The notes: generated from the letters alone by a model not told the origin. Positions 6,495-15,443 are shown, numbered from the stretch's first letter. The stretch: DNA of 35,139 nt from Candidatus Nanopelagicaceae bacterium (GCA_009691185.1 SHVD01000006.1:1-35139); one strand, 5' to 3'. Program-made: numbers and translations.

Positions 6495-7511
6495 ATGATA
6501 GAGGTAGTAAGTGCCCATGCCGAGGGTGAGGTCGGGGATGTAATTATTAGCGGGGTCAAACCAATACCTGGAAGCACAATTTGGGAGCAATCTAGATACA
6601 TCGCTTCCAATCAATCTTTACGAAAATTTGTCTTAAATGAACCACGAGGTGGTGTTTTTAGACATGTGAATTTATTAGTTAAACCAACAGATCCAAAAGC
6701 TGATGTGGCATTCATAATTATGGAGCCAGAGGACACTCCCCCAATGTCAGGATCTAACTCAATCTGTGTGGCAACGGTGGTACTTGAAACTGGAATTGTG
6801 AAGATGGTCGAGCCCATCACTGAGTTAGTAATGCAAGCACCTGGTGGGCTGGTTTATGTGAGTGCAAAGTGTAAAGATGGCAAGGTAACTCAGGTTAAGG
6901 TAAAAAATGTTGCATCCTTTGCTGGTCCGCTCAATCAAACTCTTGAGGTGCAAGGTGTTGGTACATTAAAGGTAGATACAGCATTTGGTGGCGATAGCTT
7001 TGTAATTGTGGATGCAAATGCAGTTGGTTTTGAGATAAAACCAGATGAAGCAGCTGATCTTGCAAAGATCGGTATGAAAATTACAGCTAGTGCCAATGAA
7101 CAATTACAGTTTGTGCATCCGACTAACCCAGATTGGCAACACTTCTCCTTTACCCAGATTGCAAAGCCAATTTTTTATGAAAATGGGATTGCGATAAGTA
7201 AAAATGCAGTGGCAATACAACCCGGCAAGATTGATCGATCCCCAACTGGCACAGGCTGCTCTGCCCGTCTTGCTGTTCTTCACAAAAAAAGTGAGCTTAA
7301 AGTTGGAGATGAGATGATTGGTAGATCAATTATTGACTCTCAGTTTTTCTGCAAGATTGAGGAGGAGGTTTTAATTGGAGATAAAAAAGGAATTATCCCT
7401 TCAGTCGCAGGACAGGCTTGGATTACTGGAAAACATATTCACACCCTAGATCCAACCGATCCTTGGCCACTTGGTTATAAATTAAGTGATACTTGGCCAA
7501 ATAAGTTATAA
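6495..7511 (+). CDS. Proline racemase-superfamily protein with altered active-site residues
   Basis: The 338-aa protein has the proline racemase fold: the H-A-E-G-E opening, N-E-P-R-G near 50, D-T-P-P-M-S-G-S-N-S-I-C-V (81-92) and D-R-S-P-T-G-T-G-C-S-A-R (247-258). In racemases and 4-hydroxyproline epimerases both catalytic residues are Cys (M-C-G-H and S-P-C-G-T-G). Here they align with Ser85 and Thr251. Thr at the second site is characteristic of trans-3-hydroxy-L-proline dehydratases. Extra cysteines (91 and 255) lie nearby. A dehydratase or another proline-derivative reaction is more likely than racemisation. A GAGG lies seven bases before the ATG. The aminotransferase gene follows but has its own promoter. 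Confidence 0.8.
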   Translation: MIEVVSAHAEGEVGDVIISGVKPIPGSTIWEQSRYIASNQSLRKFVLNEPRGGVFRHVNLLVKPTDPKADVAFIIMEPEDTPPMSGSNSICVATVVLETGIVKMVEPITELVMQAPGGLVYVSAKCKDGKVTQVKVKNVASFAGPLNQTLEVQGVGTLKVDTAFGGDSFVIVDANAVGFEIKPDEAADLAKIGMKITASANEQLQFVHPTNPDWQHFSFTQIAKPIFYENGIAISKNAVAIQPGKIDRSPTGTGCSARLAVLHKKSELKVGDEMIGRSIIDSQFFCKIEEEVLIGDKKGIIPSVAGQAWITGKHIHTLDPTDPWPLGYKLSDTWPNKL

Positions 7512-7535
7512 CTTACTAATTGATTAATACTTAGA

Positions 7536-7541
7536 TACTGT
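7536..7541 (+). promoter_or_regulatory. Leaderless -10 box TACTGT selecting the second ATG (7548)
   Basis: TACTGT is followed by six bases (7542-7547) and then ATG at 7548. An in-frame ATG at 7542 lies too close to the -10 box to be transcribed. The geometry therefore chooses the start at 7548, two codons downstream. Confidence 0.6.
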
Positions 7542-7547
7542 ATGCAT

Positions 7548-8756
7548 ATGAGTTATCAGGTTGATCGAATTCGAAAAGATTTCCCATCTTTAAACACCGG
7601 CCTTGCCTACTTTGATGGCCCTGGTGGAACCCAAACACCGAAAGTTGTTGGGGATGCGATTGCTAAAGCGATTACAGAGCCATTATCTAACCAAGGAAGG
7701 ACCACTGCCTCTGAACAAAACGCTGAAGATTGCGTCATTGGATATCGAAATGCTGTTGCTGATTTATTAAATTGTGATCCCAAGGGTGTGGTCTATGGCA
7801 GAAGTTGGACCCAATTAACCTATGACTTCTCTAGAACTTTAGCGAAGAGTTGGAGTAAAGGGGATGAAATAATCATCTCGCAATTAGATCATGATTCAAA
7901 TATCAGGCCGTGGGTGCAGGCAGCAGAGGCGAAGGGTGTAACAGTTAAATGGGCGAAGGTAAATACCCAAACATCAGAGCTTGATACATCATCGGTTACC
8001 GATCTTTTAACAGCCAAGACAAAGTTTGTGGCGGTCACTGGAGCTTCAAACACACTTGGCACGAGGCCTGATACCACCGCAATTGGCAAAGCGGTTAAAG
8101 CAAATGGCTCGCTATTTTTAATAGATGGTGTTCACCTAACACCACATGCTTTGATTGATTTTAAAAATATGCCAGCAGATTTTTTTGGTTTTTCATCCTA
8201 CAAAATCCTAGGACCACATTGCGCATCATTTATAGCAGATCCAGCCCTGCTGGAAACATTGAGTAATGACAAGCTACTGCCCTCCACCATGGTGGTTCCG
8301 GCTCGGTTTGAGTTTGGCACCCTGCCATATGAGTTAATGGCAGGAGTCAGCGCAGCTATAGATTATGTAGCAGCACTTGATGATCAAGCATCTGGCACAA
8401 GACGTGAGCGATTGGTGAAATCACTAACCTGCCTGGAGGAGTATGAACAATCACTCTTTGATTACATGCTGAAAGGTTTAGCAAACTTGCCTGCAATTAC
8501 AATTTACTCAAAGGCAAAGCATCACACCCCAACTGCTTACTTTAATTTTAAAGATGTCGTTGCAGCTGATTTATATAAATTTATGGCCACCAAAAAGGTA
8601 AATCTGCCCGCTGCTAATTTTTATGCTCTAGAGGTCTCACGTGCTTTGGGTTTAGGTGATGCTGGGGCGCTCAGAGCAGGAGTTGCTCCTTACTCAACTA
8701 AGGATGATGTTGATCGCTTGATCTCGGGGCTAGAAGAGTATTTAGCAAGAAAATAA
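7548..8756 (+). CDS. Class V aminotransferase, cysteine desulfurase-like
   Basis: The 402-aa PLP enzyme belongs to the class V aminotransferase group annotated as cysteine desulfurase-like. It opens with F-P-S-L-N and Y-F-D-G-P-G-G-T-Q, then has D-H-D-S-N-I-R-P-W (114-122), the PLP-binding D-G-V-H-L (Asp193, His196) and the Schiff-base Lys219 in S-S-Y-K-I-L-G-P-H. The usual C-terminal catalytic Cys loop of true IscS/SufS is not evident: the equivalent region reads A-A-N-F-Y-A-L-E. So desulfurase activity is doubtful; another PLP elimination or transamination reaction is possible. The start at 7548 is preferred because of the leaderless promoter. The next gene starts five bases after the stop. 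Confidence 0.8.
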   Translation: MSYQVDRIRKDFPSLNTGLAYFDGPGGTQTPKVVGDAIAKAITEPLSNQGRTTASEQNAEDCVIGYRNAVADLLNCDPKGVVYGRSWTQLTYDFSRTLAKSWSKGDEIIISQLDHDSNIRPWVQAAEAKGVTVKWAKVNTQTSELDTSSVTDLLTAKTKFVAVTGASNTLGTRPDTTAIGKAVKANGSLFLIDGVHLTPHALIDFKNMPADFFGFSSYKILGPHCASFIADPALLETLSNDKLLPSTMVVPARFEFGTLPYELMAGVSAAIDYVAALDDQASGTRRERLVKSLTCLEEYEQSLFDYMLKGLANLPAITIYSKAKHHTPTAYFNFKDVVAADLYKFMATKKVNLPAANFYALEVSRALGLGDAGALRAGVAPYSTKDDVDRLISGLEEYLARK

Positions 8757-8761
8757 TTTAG

Positions 8762-9319
8762 ATGGCAATAACCAATACTGACCGCACCTCTTATTTTCCG
8801 CTAATTGAAAAACGTTATGGGGAGGAGATGAGTTACTGGTTTACGGTAATGAAAAAACTAGAAGACAAAAAGTATCCAGAGCAGATATCTCATCTAAAGG
8901 AGAATTACGGCTTCTCCCAAGCCCATGCCAATGCTTTAGTTATGTATTCAAGAGGCTCCAAATCTGCCGCCAGATTTACATCAGTTTCTGATTACTACAA
9001 ATCACTAGATCCAAAGCAGACAAAGTTAGTAAAAGCAATCTTTAGTGTGATTAAGAAAAAACACCCTAAGTTAACTTTGGTAATCGCTTGGAATCAGCCG
9101 ATGCTTAAAAGTGGGGATAAGTATGTATTTGGAGTCTCAACTGCTAAAAATCATATTTTGATCGCACCTTGGAGTGCGAAGGTGTTAAAGAAGTTTGCAC
9201 CGCACTTTAAAGAGTATCGGGTTAACAAAAAGACGATTGCACTACCTAATGGCTGGAAGGTAAATGGAAAATTACTTTGCGATATGGTCAAAGCTGGTTT
9301 GGAGGAGAAATCAATCTAG
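8762..9319 (+). CDS. DUF4287 and DUF1801-like (YdhG-type) fusion protein
   Basis: The 185-aa protein has two parts. Residues 1-70 show the DUF4287 pattern: R-T-S-Y-F-P-L-I-E-K-R-Y-G, then L-K-E-N-Y-G-F-S-Q-A-H-A-N-A-L-V. Residues 75-185 show a YdhG/DUF1801-type fold with L-V-I-A-W-N-Q-P-M-L, K-Y-V-F-G-V-S-T-A-K-N-H and P-W-S-x-x-V-L-K-K-F. Fusions of these two domains are common in actinobacteria; none has an assigned biochemical role. It probably rides on the aminotransferase transcript (five-base gap, no strong ribosome-binding site). The stop overlaps the convergent SDR gene. Confidence 0.75.
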   Translation: MAITNTDRTSYFPLIEKRYGEEMSYWFTVMKKLEDKKYPEQISHLKENYGFSQAHANALVMYSRGSKSAARFTSVSDYYKSLDPKQTKLVKAIFSVIKKKHPKLTLVIAWNQPMLKSGDKYVFGVSTAKNHILIAPWSAKVLKKFAPHFKEYRVNKKTIALPNGWKVNGKLLCDMVKAGLEEKSI

Positions 9320-9904
9320 TTTATAGATCTGACCCGTCTGCTTTCCTAAGATAGATTTCACATACGCATCCGCCACAGATTGGGCGCTGACCTGGTGATA
9401 GCCAGCAAATTTTGCGTGATAACTTGTTGCCTCAATTAATACATTTGGGCTTACTGTGTTAATCCGTAATCCTCTTGGCAGATCAATGGCTGCAGCTAAG
9501 GTGAAGGATTCAATTGCGCCATTGGTCAAAGCCGAAGCAGAGGCGGTAGGAATTGGATCTCTTGCTAACACTCCAGTCATAAGGGTGAAAGAACCACCAT
9601 CATTTAGGTAATTAATACCTGCTCTTACTAACTCCACCTGTCCCAATGCTTTATCTTTAAAACTATTTAAATAATCCTCATAGGTTATCTCGGTGATTTG
9701 CTTATAAACCACCTTGCCAACACAAGAGGCGACTGCGTCAACCTTGCCCACCTTCTCATACATAGCTTTTATTGAGGCAGGATCTTTCACATCAACAGAA
9801 ATTTGAGTAGTTCTAGAGACGCCAATTACGGTGCCGTGCTTGCTTAATGTTTTTGCCACATAGGAGCCGATTAAGCCAGTTGAGCCAACCACCAAGAACT
9901 TCAC
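9311..9904 (-). CDS. Short SDR-fold protein lacking the YxxxK catalytic pair
   Basis: The 197-aa protein has a Rossmann opening (F-L-V-V-G-S-T-G-L-I-G-S-Y-V), an N-A-G-like loop (S-C-V-G-K) and L-T-N-G-A-I-E-S-F-T-L-A-A-A near 127-142. The catalytic Tyr and Lys of the classical motif are missing: the segment reads T-A-S-A-S-A-L-T-N. This fits the known short SDR branch of about 200 aa with R-I-N-T-V-S-P and G-Q-I-Y endings, where the active-site Tyr is also absent. It may bind nucleotide without being a normal dehydrogenase. The start is GTG, seven bases after AAAGGAG. The stop overlaps the convergent gene by nine bases. Confidence 0.75.
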   Translation of the reverse strand: MKFLVVGSTGLIGSYVAKTLSKHGTVIGVSRTTQISVDVKDPASIKAMYEKVGKVDAVASCVGKVVYKQITEITYEDYLNSFKDKALGQVELVRAGINYLNDGGSFTLMTGVLARDPIPTASASALTNGAIESFTLAAAIDLPRGLRINTVSPNVLIEATSYHAKFAGYHQVSAQSVADAYVKSILGKQTGQIYKLD

Positions 9905-10008
9905 TTTAATTCTCCTTTGTTGAACCTACCTGCATTAATCCTATCGCTCAACTTGCAGTAGAGGATATCCAAGTAAGTTTGGGTATTGCTCCCGGCAATA
10001 ATCAGGTC

Positions 10009-10014
10009 TAGCCT
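10009..10014 (+). promoter_or_regulatory. Leaderless -10 box TAGCCT
   Basis: TAGCCT is followed by six bases and the ATG at 10021, with no Shine-Dalgarno in between. Confidence 0.6.
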
Positions 10015-10020
10015 CGTTGT

Positions 10021-10395
10021 ATGTATCAACACGGTGTAAAGCAAACCTTAAAGGCAGGAAGTGCTGTCTTTGGCGCCTCTGCAATATTTTTACTCATCGC
10101 ACCTGAATTGTTTTTAGATCTACTTAATTTAGAGGGTAATGATCAAATGGTTTGGTCAATGCGAATGATTGCAATTACATTAATTGCCTTAGCTGGCAAT
10201 ATGTGGCAAAACTCTAAGTTAAATAACAACGCCTTTGGGCTTAGATTTGTGGCTCTGGTGATGTTATTTTCAGCCACATCCCTTGGTCTCTTGACCTTGT
10301 TAATCCCGGCAAAGATAACCATTTTCACAGGTGTCTACGCTGTGATTGGCTTTTTGTTTGCAATCTCATATCTGGTTAATCTGACTAGAAAGTAG
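10021..10395 (+). CDS. Small hypothetical membrane protein
   Basis: The 124-aa protein has four hydrophobic segments, about residues 12-32, 46-60, 72-92 and 96-120, with short loops. Positively charged residues are at both ends (K-Q-T-L-K at the start and T-R-K at the stop), placing both termini in the cytoplasm. No family is recognised. The transcript should be leaderless because TAGCCT stands six bases before the ATG. It is immediately followed by the DUF2256 gene, which has its own -10 box. Confidence 0.55.
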   Translation: MYQHGVKQTLKAGSAVFGASAIFLLIAPELFLDLLNLEGNDQMVWSMRMIAITLIALAGNMWQNSKLNNNAFGLRFVALVMLFSATSLGLLTLLIPAKITIFTGVYAVIGFLFAISYLVNLTRK

Positions 10396-10403
10396 CCCCC
10401 TTC

Positions 10404-10409
10404 TACTAT
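10404..10409 (+). promoter_or_regulatory. Leaderless -10 box TACTAT
   Basis: TACTAT lies six bases before the ATG at 10416. This supports the DUF2256 reading frame even though that gene is very short. Confidence 0.55.
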
Positions 10410-10415
10410 TGCCCT

Positions 10416-10538
10416 ATGCGAGCAAAGGTGAAAAATGGTTTTCAGCCAAAGGTTTGTGTGACATGTAAATTGGAGTTTGAGTGGCGCAAGAAATGGGCAA
10501 AGAATTGGGAAAATGTAAGGTATTGGTGTAGTTGGTGA
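10416..10538 (+). CDS. DUF2256 zinc-knuckle protein, C-terminus altered
   Basis: The 40-aa protein carries [21 protein letters not shown] followed by a Y-W-C-S-W ending. The W-R-K-K-W core with an upstream C-x-x-C is diagnostic of DUF2256, a small zinc-binding family with no known function. Normal members continue with Y-C-S-x-x-C-R, giving a second cysteine pair. Here the frame closes after W-C-S-W and the last cysteine is missing. The altered end lies exactly where a decayed SRAP gene begins on the other strand, so a deletion joining two genes is likely. The start is set by a leaderless -10 box at 10404. Upstream is the membrane-protein gene. Confidence 0.75.
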   Translation: MRAKVKNGFQPKVCVTCKLEFEWRKKWAKNWENVRYWCSW

Positions 10539-10640
10539 GATATTCCAATTACTTGGTGTGATTGCAAAATTGGCATTACCTGCTGCAAACTCAACCGCTA
10601 AATCCTCACCAGAGATATTTAATGCATACCTGCCACACAT
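10512..10640 (-). pseudogene. SRAP-domain (YedK/HMCES) N-terminal remnant
   Basis: The first 43 residues read M-C-G-R-Y-A-L-N-I-S-G-E-D-L and later [11 protein letters not shown]. This is the start of the SRAP domain, in which the Cys2 after the initiator Met forms a covalent link to abasic sites in DNA. A full-length SRAP protein is about 220 aa. Beyond residue 43 the frame continues to 10335 as a non-SRAP sequence that is antisense to the DUF2256 and membrane-protein genes. The Glu and His residues of the active site are therefore absent. I infer a 3' deletion leaving a nonfunctional fragment. The upstream gene on this strand ends 13 bases away. Confidence 0.8.
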
Positions 10641-10653
10641 CTGCTAATTCTAA

Positions 10654-11286
10654 CTAATTTATTGGCAGTAGTTGAGATTTACAGCTTACTAATATCTTAC
10701 TCATCGCACTTTTTTCTGGCGCAGTGAGCCAAAGTGAGTACTTAATCTTTACTGCAATCTGACGAGCCACATACTCACATCGATAGGATTTTGCTGGGGG
10801 TAACCAGGTGGCAGCGTCGCCATCTCCTTTTTGACGGTTTAATTTGGCATCAACTGCCAGTAAATTAAGTGGATCATTAGCAATTTGACTCCGTTTTGTC
10901 TTATCAAAGTAGGCAGCCCCAGTTTGCCAAGCATTGGATAATGCCACTATATGATCAATATCAACAGTAGATTTTTCACTACTAAAAATTAGAGTCTCAC
11001 CGCTAAATGGATCCAGCAATTGCCCTGCTATCACCTTGCAATCTCTGGTCCCCACTTTGTAGGTAATATTTGTTAAATCTCGTTTTAATGTGTCATTTCT
11101 AGCATCACAACCATTTCGATCAGGATCAGACCAGTGGGGAAATTGGGCGCGGGTGTAACCAGTTTTAGCTGCCCGTCCCTTCACCTGCAAAGCATTTAAA
11201 CCCTCGATCGCAGTTTCAGGTTGGGCAGCAAATGAATCAGGAGCCAGAGCTGTTGCTACCAGAAGTAATAAAACAATCCGTCTCAT
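10654..11286 (-). CDS. Secreted HNH-type nuclease (DUF1524-like)
   Basis: The 210-aa protein has a signal peptide (R-R-I-V-L-L-L-L to F-A-A near residue 21). The nuclease part contains D-P-D-R-N-G-C-D-A-R-N-D (54-65), then T-V-D-I-D-H-I-V-A-L-S-N-A-W (107-120), then N-D-P-L-N-L-L-A-V-D-A-K-L-N-R-Q-K-G-D (136-154). This D-H-I-V-P/A-L plus N-x-N-R-x-K-G pattern is the DUF1524/GmrSD C-terminal HNH fold; four cysteines could form disulfides. It probably degrades extracellular DNA or RNA, perhaps for nucleotide or phosphate uptake (inference). AAGAG stands nine bases before the ATG. Confidence 0.8.
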   Translation of the reverse strand: MRRIVLLLLVATALAPDSFAAQPETAIEGLNALQVKGRAAKTGYTRAQFPHWSDPDRNGCDARNDTLKRDLTNITYKVGTRDCKVIAGQLLDPFSGETLIFSSEKSTVDIDHIVALSNAWQTGAAYFDKTKRSQIANDPLNLLAVDAKLNRQKGDGDAATWLPPAKSYRCEYVARQIAVKIKYSLWLTAPEKSAMSKILVSCKSQLLPIN

Positions 11287-11325
11287 ACGATAATACTCTT
11301 AGTAATAGATAGATAAGGCAAGTAT

Positions 11326-12123
11326 TTAAATTACGAAGCTGCCAATCTTTGAGTTTGTCGTATTTATTAACAAAATTACATCAATAATCACGGTGACCAT
11401 TAAAGACTTAAAGATTACTGAGTCAGGCGCCACACTAGTTATTACCGCAGCGCCTAAGCCAAGTATCAGTAAGGGGGTATTGGCAACAGTTGCGTGTAAT
11501 AGCAAGGTAGCTAATATCAATATGCTGGCACAGATTATTCGCGAAGGCTTTTTTCCTAGCCGCTGCGGCAATCCTTTTATGCCAGAGGTTAAATCCTGAT
11601 CTAAATCTTTAAGCACATTGGCAAAGTGTGCTGCAACACCAAGTAATGCTCCTGCTGTAATTAACCAGATTGGCACTGGGCGATCAGTTGCGATTACCAA
11701 AGATGAGACAAGGGCTGAGAAGGCCAATGCATATGGCAAAGGTGATAAAAGGGTTGATTTGAAGTAAAAGTTATAGGCAACACCCATTCCTACTCCAAAC
11801 AAATAAAGTAGCCCACCTTTTATGCCCAGTGGTCCAAGTAGGTTAAGTAGAAGTGTAGCTGGGGCGGTGATCTTAACTGCCCGCAGTAATTGATCTGCAG
11901 TAATTACCCCAGCAACTAATGGTTTATTGGTGCGATTATGTTTTAAATCATCCTGGTAATCATTTAAATCATTAGACCAACCAACTAATAATTGACCAAG
12001 AAAAATACCAAATGCAATAATTAAGGCAGGTCCCTCCCACCATAATTCAGTCGCAAGTAAGAATGAGACAAAAGTTACTGCGAAAGTGGGTCCAAAATGG
12101 CTGGCTCGCAGCAGAGCACGCAA
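11326..12123 (-). CDS. UbiA-family prenyltransferase
   Basis: The 265-aa protein has about eight membrane helices and both Asp-rich motifs of UbiA enzymes: N-D-L-N-D-Y-Q-D-D near residues 51-59 and D-L-D-Q-D near 173-177. Between them is the basic N-R-T-N-K-P-L-V-A-G loop that binds pyrophosphate in this fold. The acceptor is not predictable: menaquinone, haem, chlorophyll-type and decaprenyl substrates are all used by relatives. The start is TTG. It begins two bases after the stop of the TPR gene on the same strand, so the two are probably one operon, with leuS farther downstream of a separate gap. Confidence 0.85.
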   Translation of the reverse strand: MRALLRASHFGPTFAVTFVSFLLATELWWEGPALIIAFGIFLGQLLVGWSNDLNDYQDDLKHNRTNKPLVAGVITADQLLRAVKITAPATLLLNLLGPLGIKGGLLYLFGVGMGVAYNFYFKSTLLSPLPYALAFSALVSSLVIATDRPVPIWLITAGALLGVAAHFANVLKDLDQDLTSGIKGLPQRLGKKPSRIICASILILATLLLHATVANTPLLILGLGAAVITSVAPDSVIFKSLMVTVIIDVILLINTTNSKIGSFVI

Positions 12124-12125
12124 GA

Positions 12126-12668
12126 TTACTTATTCCCGATCGCTCTCTTCAAATCCAAGTACTCTTCACAATTAACACCACACAAGCTCTTCAGTTTGGC
12201 TAGGTTTTTCTTAGCATCCGCTGTTTTCTTAGTGAGCATAAATAACTCACCTTGATACTCCAGAGCGCCTAGATGTTTTGGATCAATTTTCAAAGCTTTG
12301 GTGTAGTAAGTAGCGGCTGGCTTATATTGCTTTAAATTTCTTGCGCTATACCCCAGCAGGTTATTTACATCAGCGTTATTTGGAAAATCTTTATCAGCGA
12401 TCTTTAAAGCTGCTAGTGCAGCAGTGAAATCTTTTTTTGCAATCAAAGCTCTAATTGTTGCCAACTCGCCACTTAAAGTTTTAGCTACTGCAGCTGGGGT
12501 AGTTGGAGATGGAGTTGGAGATGGAGTTGGAGTTGGGGTTCTTGTGGCAGTAGGTGCTGGGGCAGTTGTCGCTGCAGGTGCTGGATTAGATCCCCCAGTA
12601 TCTGCAGCATATGAAGACGGCATGCTAATTACCAGTAAGAAAGTCAAGGCCAACTTTTTCATCTTCAA
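12126..12668 (-). CDS. Exported TPR protein with Pro/Thr-rich linker
   Basis: The 180-aa protein has a signal peptide (K-K-L-A-L-T-F-L-L-V to S-Y-A near residue 22), then a low-complexity Pro/Thr/Ala linker (residues 27-65) made of P-T-P-T-P and P-S-P-T repeats. Residues about 75-170 hold roughly two to three tetratricopeptide repeats (A-L-A-A-L-K-I-A-D-K-D-F-P-N-N-A-D and Y-Y-T-K-A-L-K-I-D-P-K-H-L). Such repeats bind partner proteins, so this may be a scaffold at the outer face of the membrane. A TTG at 12668, seven bases after AAAGG, is the better spaced start; an ATG follows two codons later. UbiA follows by two bases. Confidence 0.7.
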   Translation of the reverse strand: MKMKKLALTFLLVISMPSSYAADTGGSNPAPAATTAPAPTATRTPTPTPSPTPSPTTPAAVAKTLSGELATIRALIAKKDFTAALAALKIADKDFPNNADVNNLLGYSARNLKQYKPAATYYTKALKIDPKHLGALEYQGELFMLTKKTADAKKNLAKLKSLCGVNCEEYLDLKRAIGNK

Positions 12669-12713
12669 ATTCTAACCTTTAAAAAAAGTAATCAGTAGCG
12701 AAGTGGGTGTAAT

Positions 12714-15170
12714 TTAAACCACGAAATTTACTAATTTAGGCGCAACGGTAATCACCTTGCTAACCTTCAATCCGGCTAAAGCACTCTTAATTTCAGCATT
12801 CTCCTTAGCTAGTTTTTCCAGATCTTCTTTTGAAATATTTGGTGAAACTTCAATACGATCTTTAATCTTGCCATTTATCTGCAAGATTGCAATTACATCA
12901 TCAGCACCAAGCAATGATTTATCAATCTTCGGCCAGCCAGCATTGGCGATGGCAGGTTTATGGCCAAGTTTTTCCCACATATCCTCAGCGGTATAAGGAG
13001 CAACAAGTGAAAGGCAGATCGCAATCGCCTCACTCGCCTGCCTTACCGCTGGATCACCTGCGCCACATCCTGAGTCAATTGCTTTGCGTGTGGCATTTAC
13101 TAACTCCATAACTCTTGCAATTACTACGTTAAATCGAAATGATTCAACTGCAACTTCAATATCAGATACCGCCTTTGCTACTACCTTGCGAAGTGTGAGA
13201 TCTCCTTTGAAAAAATCAACCCCCGGCTTACTTGTCACCTCTTGGCTGATCTTCCAAGCACGATTTAAGAACTTTAATGAACCAGCTGGTGAAACATCAG
13301 ACCAATCAATGTCATCTTCAGGCGGGCCAGCAAATACTAAGGAAACCCTGATTGCATCAACGCCATGCTTATCTAGCTCATCTGATAATTTAACAAGATT
13401 GCCTCGGCTCTTACTCATTGCCGAACCATCCATAAACACCATTCCTTGATTTAATAATCTGGTAAATGGCTCGTTAAAGTTGAGCAGGCCAAGATCATTT
13501 AATACCTTGGTGAAAAATCTTGAGTAAAGAAGATGCAAGATCGCATGGGTTACACCACCTACATATTGATCAACTGGTAACCAAGTTTCAACAGCTTTCT
13601 TATCAAAGGCTAGATCATGGTTATTAACAGAGGTGTAGCGAAGGAAGTACCAAGAGGAGTCCACAAATGTATCCATGGTGTCGGCATCTCGTTTTGCAGG
13701 AGCATTACATTTTGGACACTTAACATTGACCCAATCAGAGGCTGCGCCCAGTGGTGATGAACCTTTTGGTTTCAGATCTAAGCCTTTGGCATCTGGTAAT
13801 TTCACTGGAAGTTCTGCCTCTGGTACTGGCACTAAACCACACTTATCACAATGAATAATTGGAATTGGTGTCCCCCAAAATCGTTGACGGGATATCAGCC
13901 AATCACGTAGCCGGTAATTCTTAGTTGCCTTACCTAACTTCTTTCCTTCAATCTCTTTAATAATCTCAGCAATGGCATCATCTTTTTTTAATCCAGAAAT
14001 AGAGCCAGAGTTAATTACCAGACCATCACCATCGGTTGCGATCCCCGAGGTGTTTGGATCATCAAGGCCAGTATCAATAACTACCCGAATTGGTAATTTC
14101 ATTGCTTTGGCAAAATCTAAATCTCGCTGATCATGTGCTGGAACTGCCATGATGGCACCTGTCCCGTAATCAGCTAAAACATAATCAGATGTCCAGATAG
14201 GAATTTTTTCATTATTAACTGGGTTAATTGCGTAGCGATTTAAAAATACCCCAGTTTTAACTCGATCAGTAGCCAGGCGATCAATATCAGTAGAGGACTT
14301 TACGGTCTCTAAATACTTTTTAAACTCTGCTTCAACTGGTGTATTTGCAACTAAATCTGCTGCCAGCACCGAATCTGGTGCTACCACCATAAATGTTGCA
14401 CCATATAAAGTGTCTGGACGAGTGGTGTAGACAGTTATTTTCTTGTCAACGCTATCAACTGCGAAATCAACTTGGGCGCCAGTTGATCTGCCAATCCAGT
14501 TGCGTTGCATAAGCAAGACTTTCTCTGGCCACTTACCCTCCAATTGATCCATGTCATCAAGTAGGCGGTCTGCGTATTCAGTGATCTTTAAATACCATTG
14601 GTTTAATTTCTTTTTTGTGACAGTGCTATCACACCTTTCACAAAGACCTGCAACTACCTGCTCATTAGCTAAAACAGTTTGGCAATCAGGACACCAGTTA
14701 ACTGCTGAATCTTTGCGATATGCCAACCCCTTTTCAAACATTTTAAGAAATAACCATTGATTCCATTTGTAATACTCAGGATCACAGGTGTGAAGTACTC
14801 GATCCCAATCAAAGGAGCAGGCATACCTGCGCATAGATGCTTTTTGAACATCAATATTTTCATAGGTCCACTGCCTTGGGTCAGCATCCCTTTTTATCGC
14901 AGCATTCTCAGCCGGTAATCCAAATGCATCCCAACCAATTGGGTGCATTACATTAAATCCTTTTTGAATCCAATATCTAGCAATTACATCACCTAATGCA
15001 TAAGCCTCAGCATGACCCATGTGTAGGTCACCTGATGGATAAGGAAACATATCCAAAACATATTTTTTAGGTCGTGAATCTTTATCATTGCCAGTTTTAA
15101 ATGGTGCTAACTTGTCCCAAACTGGCAGCCACTTATCCTGTACCGCTTTAAAGTCATAAGCCTCATGCAT
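12714..15170 (-). CDS. leuS: Leucyl-tRNA synthetase
   Basis: The 818-aa enzyme charges tRNA-Leu. The class I signature [11 protein letters not shown] is at residues 43-53, and the second ATP-binding motif A-M-S-K-S-R-G-N is near residue 585. A zinc-type cluster C-P-D-C then C-E-R-C lies near 150-165, and another C-x-x-C pair near 490. The editing domain ([10 protein letters not shown] near 250) is present. Length fits bacterial LeuS. The gene lies downstream of tRNA-Ala on the minus strand, with about 95 bases between. No clear Shine-Dalgarno or leaderless -10 was found at this start, so the exact start is less certain. Confidence 0.97.
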   Translation of the reverse strand: MHEAYDFKAVQDKWLPVWDKLAPFKTGNDKDSRPKKYVLDMFPYPSGDLHMGHAEAYALGDVIARYWIQKGFNVMHPIGWDAFGLPAENAAIKRDADPRQWTYENIDVQKASMRRYACSFDWDRVLHTCDPEYYKWNQWLFLKMFEKGLAYRKDSAVNWCPDCQTVLANEQVVAGLCERCDSTVTKKKLNQWYLKITEYADRLLDDMDQLEGKWPEKVLLMQRNWIGRSTGAQVDFAVDSVDKKITVYTTRPDTLYGATFMVVAPDSVLAADLVANTPVEAEFKKYLETVKSSTDIDRLATDRVKTGVFLNRYAINPVNNEKIPIWTSDYVLADYGTGAIMAVPAHDQRDLDFAKAMKLPIRVVIDTGLDDPNTSGIATDGDGLVINSGSISGLKKDDAIAEIIKEIEGKKLGKATKNYRLRDWLISRQRFWGTPIPIIHCDKCGLVPVPEAELPVKLPDAKGLDLKPKGSSPLGAASDWVNVKCPKCNAPAKRDADTMDTFVDSSWYFLRYTSVNNHDLAFDKKAVETWLPVDQYVGGVTHAILHLLYSRFFTKVLNDLGLLNFNEPFTRLLNQGMVFMDGSAMSKSRGNLVKLSDELDKHGVDAIRVSLVFAGPPEDDIDWSDVSPAGSLKFLNRAWKISQEVTSKPGVDFFKGDLTLRKVVAKAVSDIEVAVESFRFNVVIARVMELVNATRKAIDSGCGAGDPAVRQASEAIAICLSLVAPYTAEDMWEKLGHKPAIANAGWPKIDKSLLGADDVIAILQINGKIKDRIEVSPNISKEDLEKLAKENAEIKSALAGLKVSKVITVAPKLVNFVV

Positions 15171-15265
15171 AGCAAGGCCAGCTAAGTATGGCGATTACTT
15201 TACTTGCCATCATCGCTCCTCTTATCTCTTTAACCTAAATGATAAATCCAGATAGATAAATCTTG

Positions 15266-15338
15266 TGGAGCTGAGGGGAGTCGAACCCCTGACCCCTTGC
15301 ATGCCATGCAAGTGCGCTACCAGCTGCGCTACAGCCCC
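15266..15338 (-). tRNA. tRNA-Ala (anticodon GGC)
   Basis: The minus-strand 73-nt cloverleaf has the acceptor stem GGGGCTG paired with CAGCTCC, D-stem GCGC with GCGC, anticodon stem CTTGC/GCAAG and loop A-T-G-G-C-A-T, and a T-arm G-G-G-G-T-T-C-G-A-C-T-C-C-C-C. The anticodon is GGC, reading GCC and GCT alanine codons. The discriminator is A and the CCA end is not encoded. Confidence 0.95.
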
Positions 15339-15431
15339 GCTTGTTTACAGGTGCTGACCCTATCTAATTAGTTGGGCATCTTCTAAATTTGTGCCTCACA
15401 TAGTTGCCTTCCTCACCTTCATTTTCAGTGG

Positions 15432-15437
15432 TAGATT
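15432..15437 (+). promoter_or_regulatory. Leaderless -10 box TAGATT
   Basis: TAGATT is followed by TTCGAT and the ATG at 15444. The spacing is six bases, as at the other leaderless genes. Confidence 0.6.
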
Positions 15438-15443
15438 TTCGAT

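Noticed and set aside
7548-8756. Second true cysteine desulfurase
   Set aside because: The C-terminal catalytic Cys loop found in the 22.8-kb enzyme is not visible here, so I call it only class V aminotransferase-like.
12490-12545. Short repeats of GGAGTTGGAGAT type that could be a tandem-repeat locus
   Set aside because: They simply encode the Pro/Thr linker of the TPR protein and are few and imperfect.
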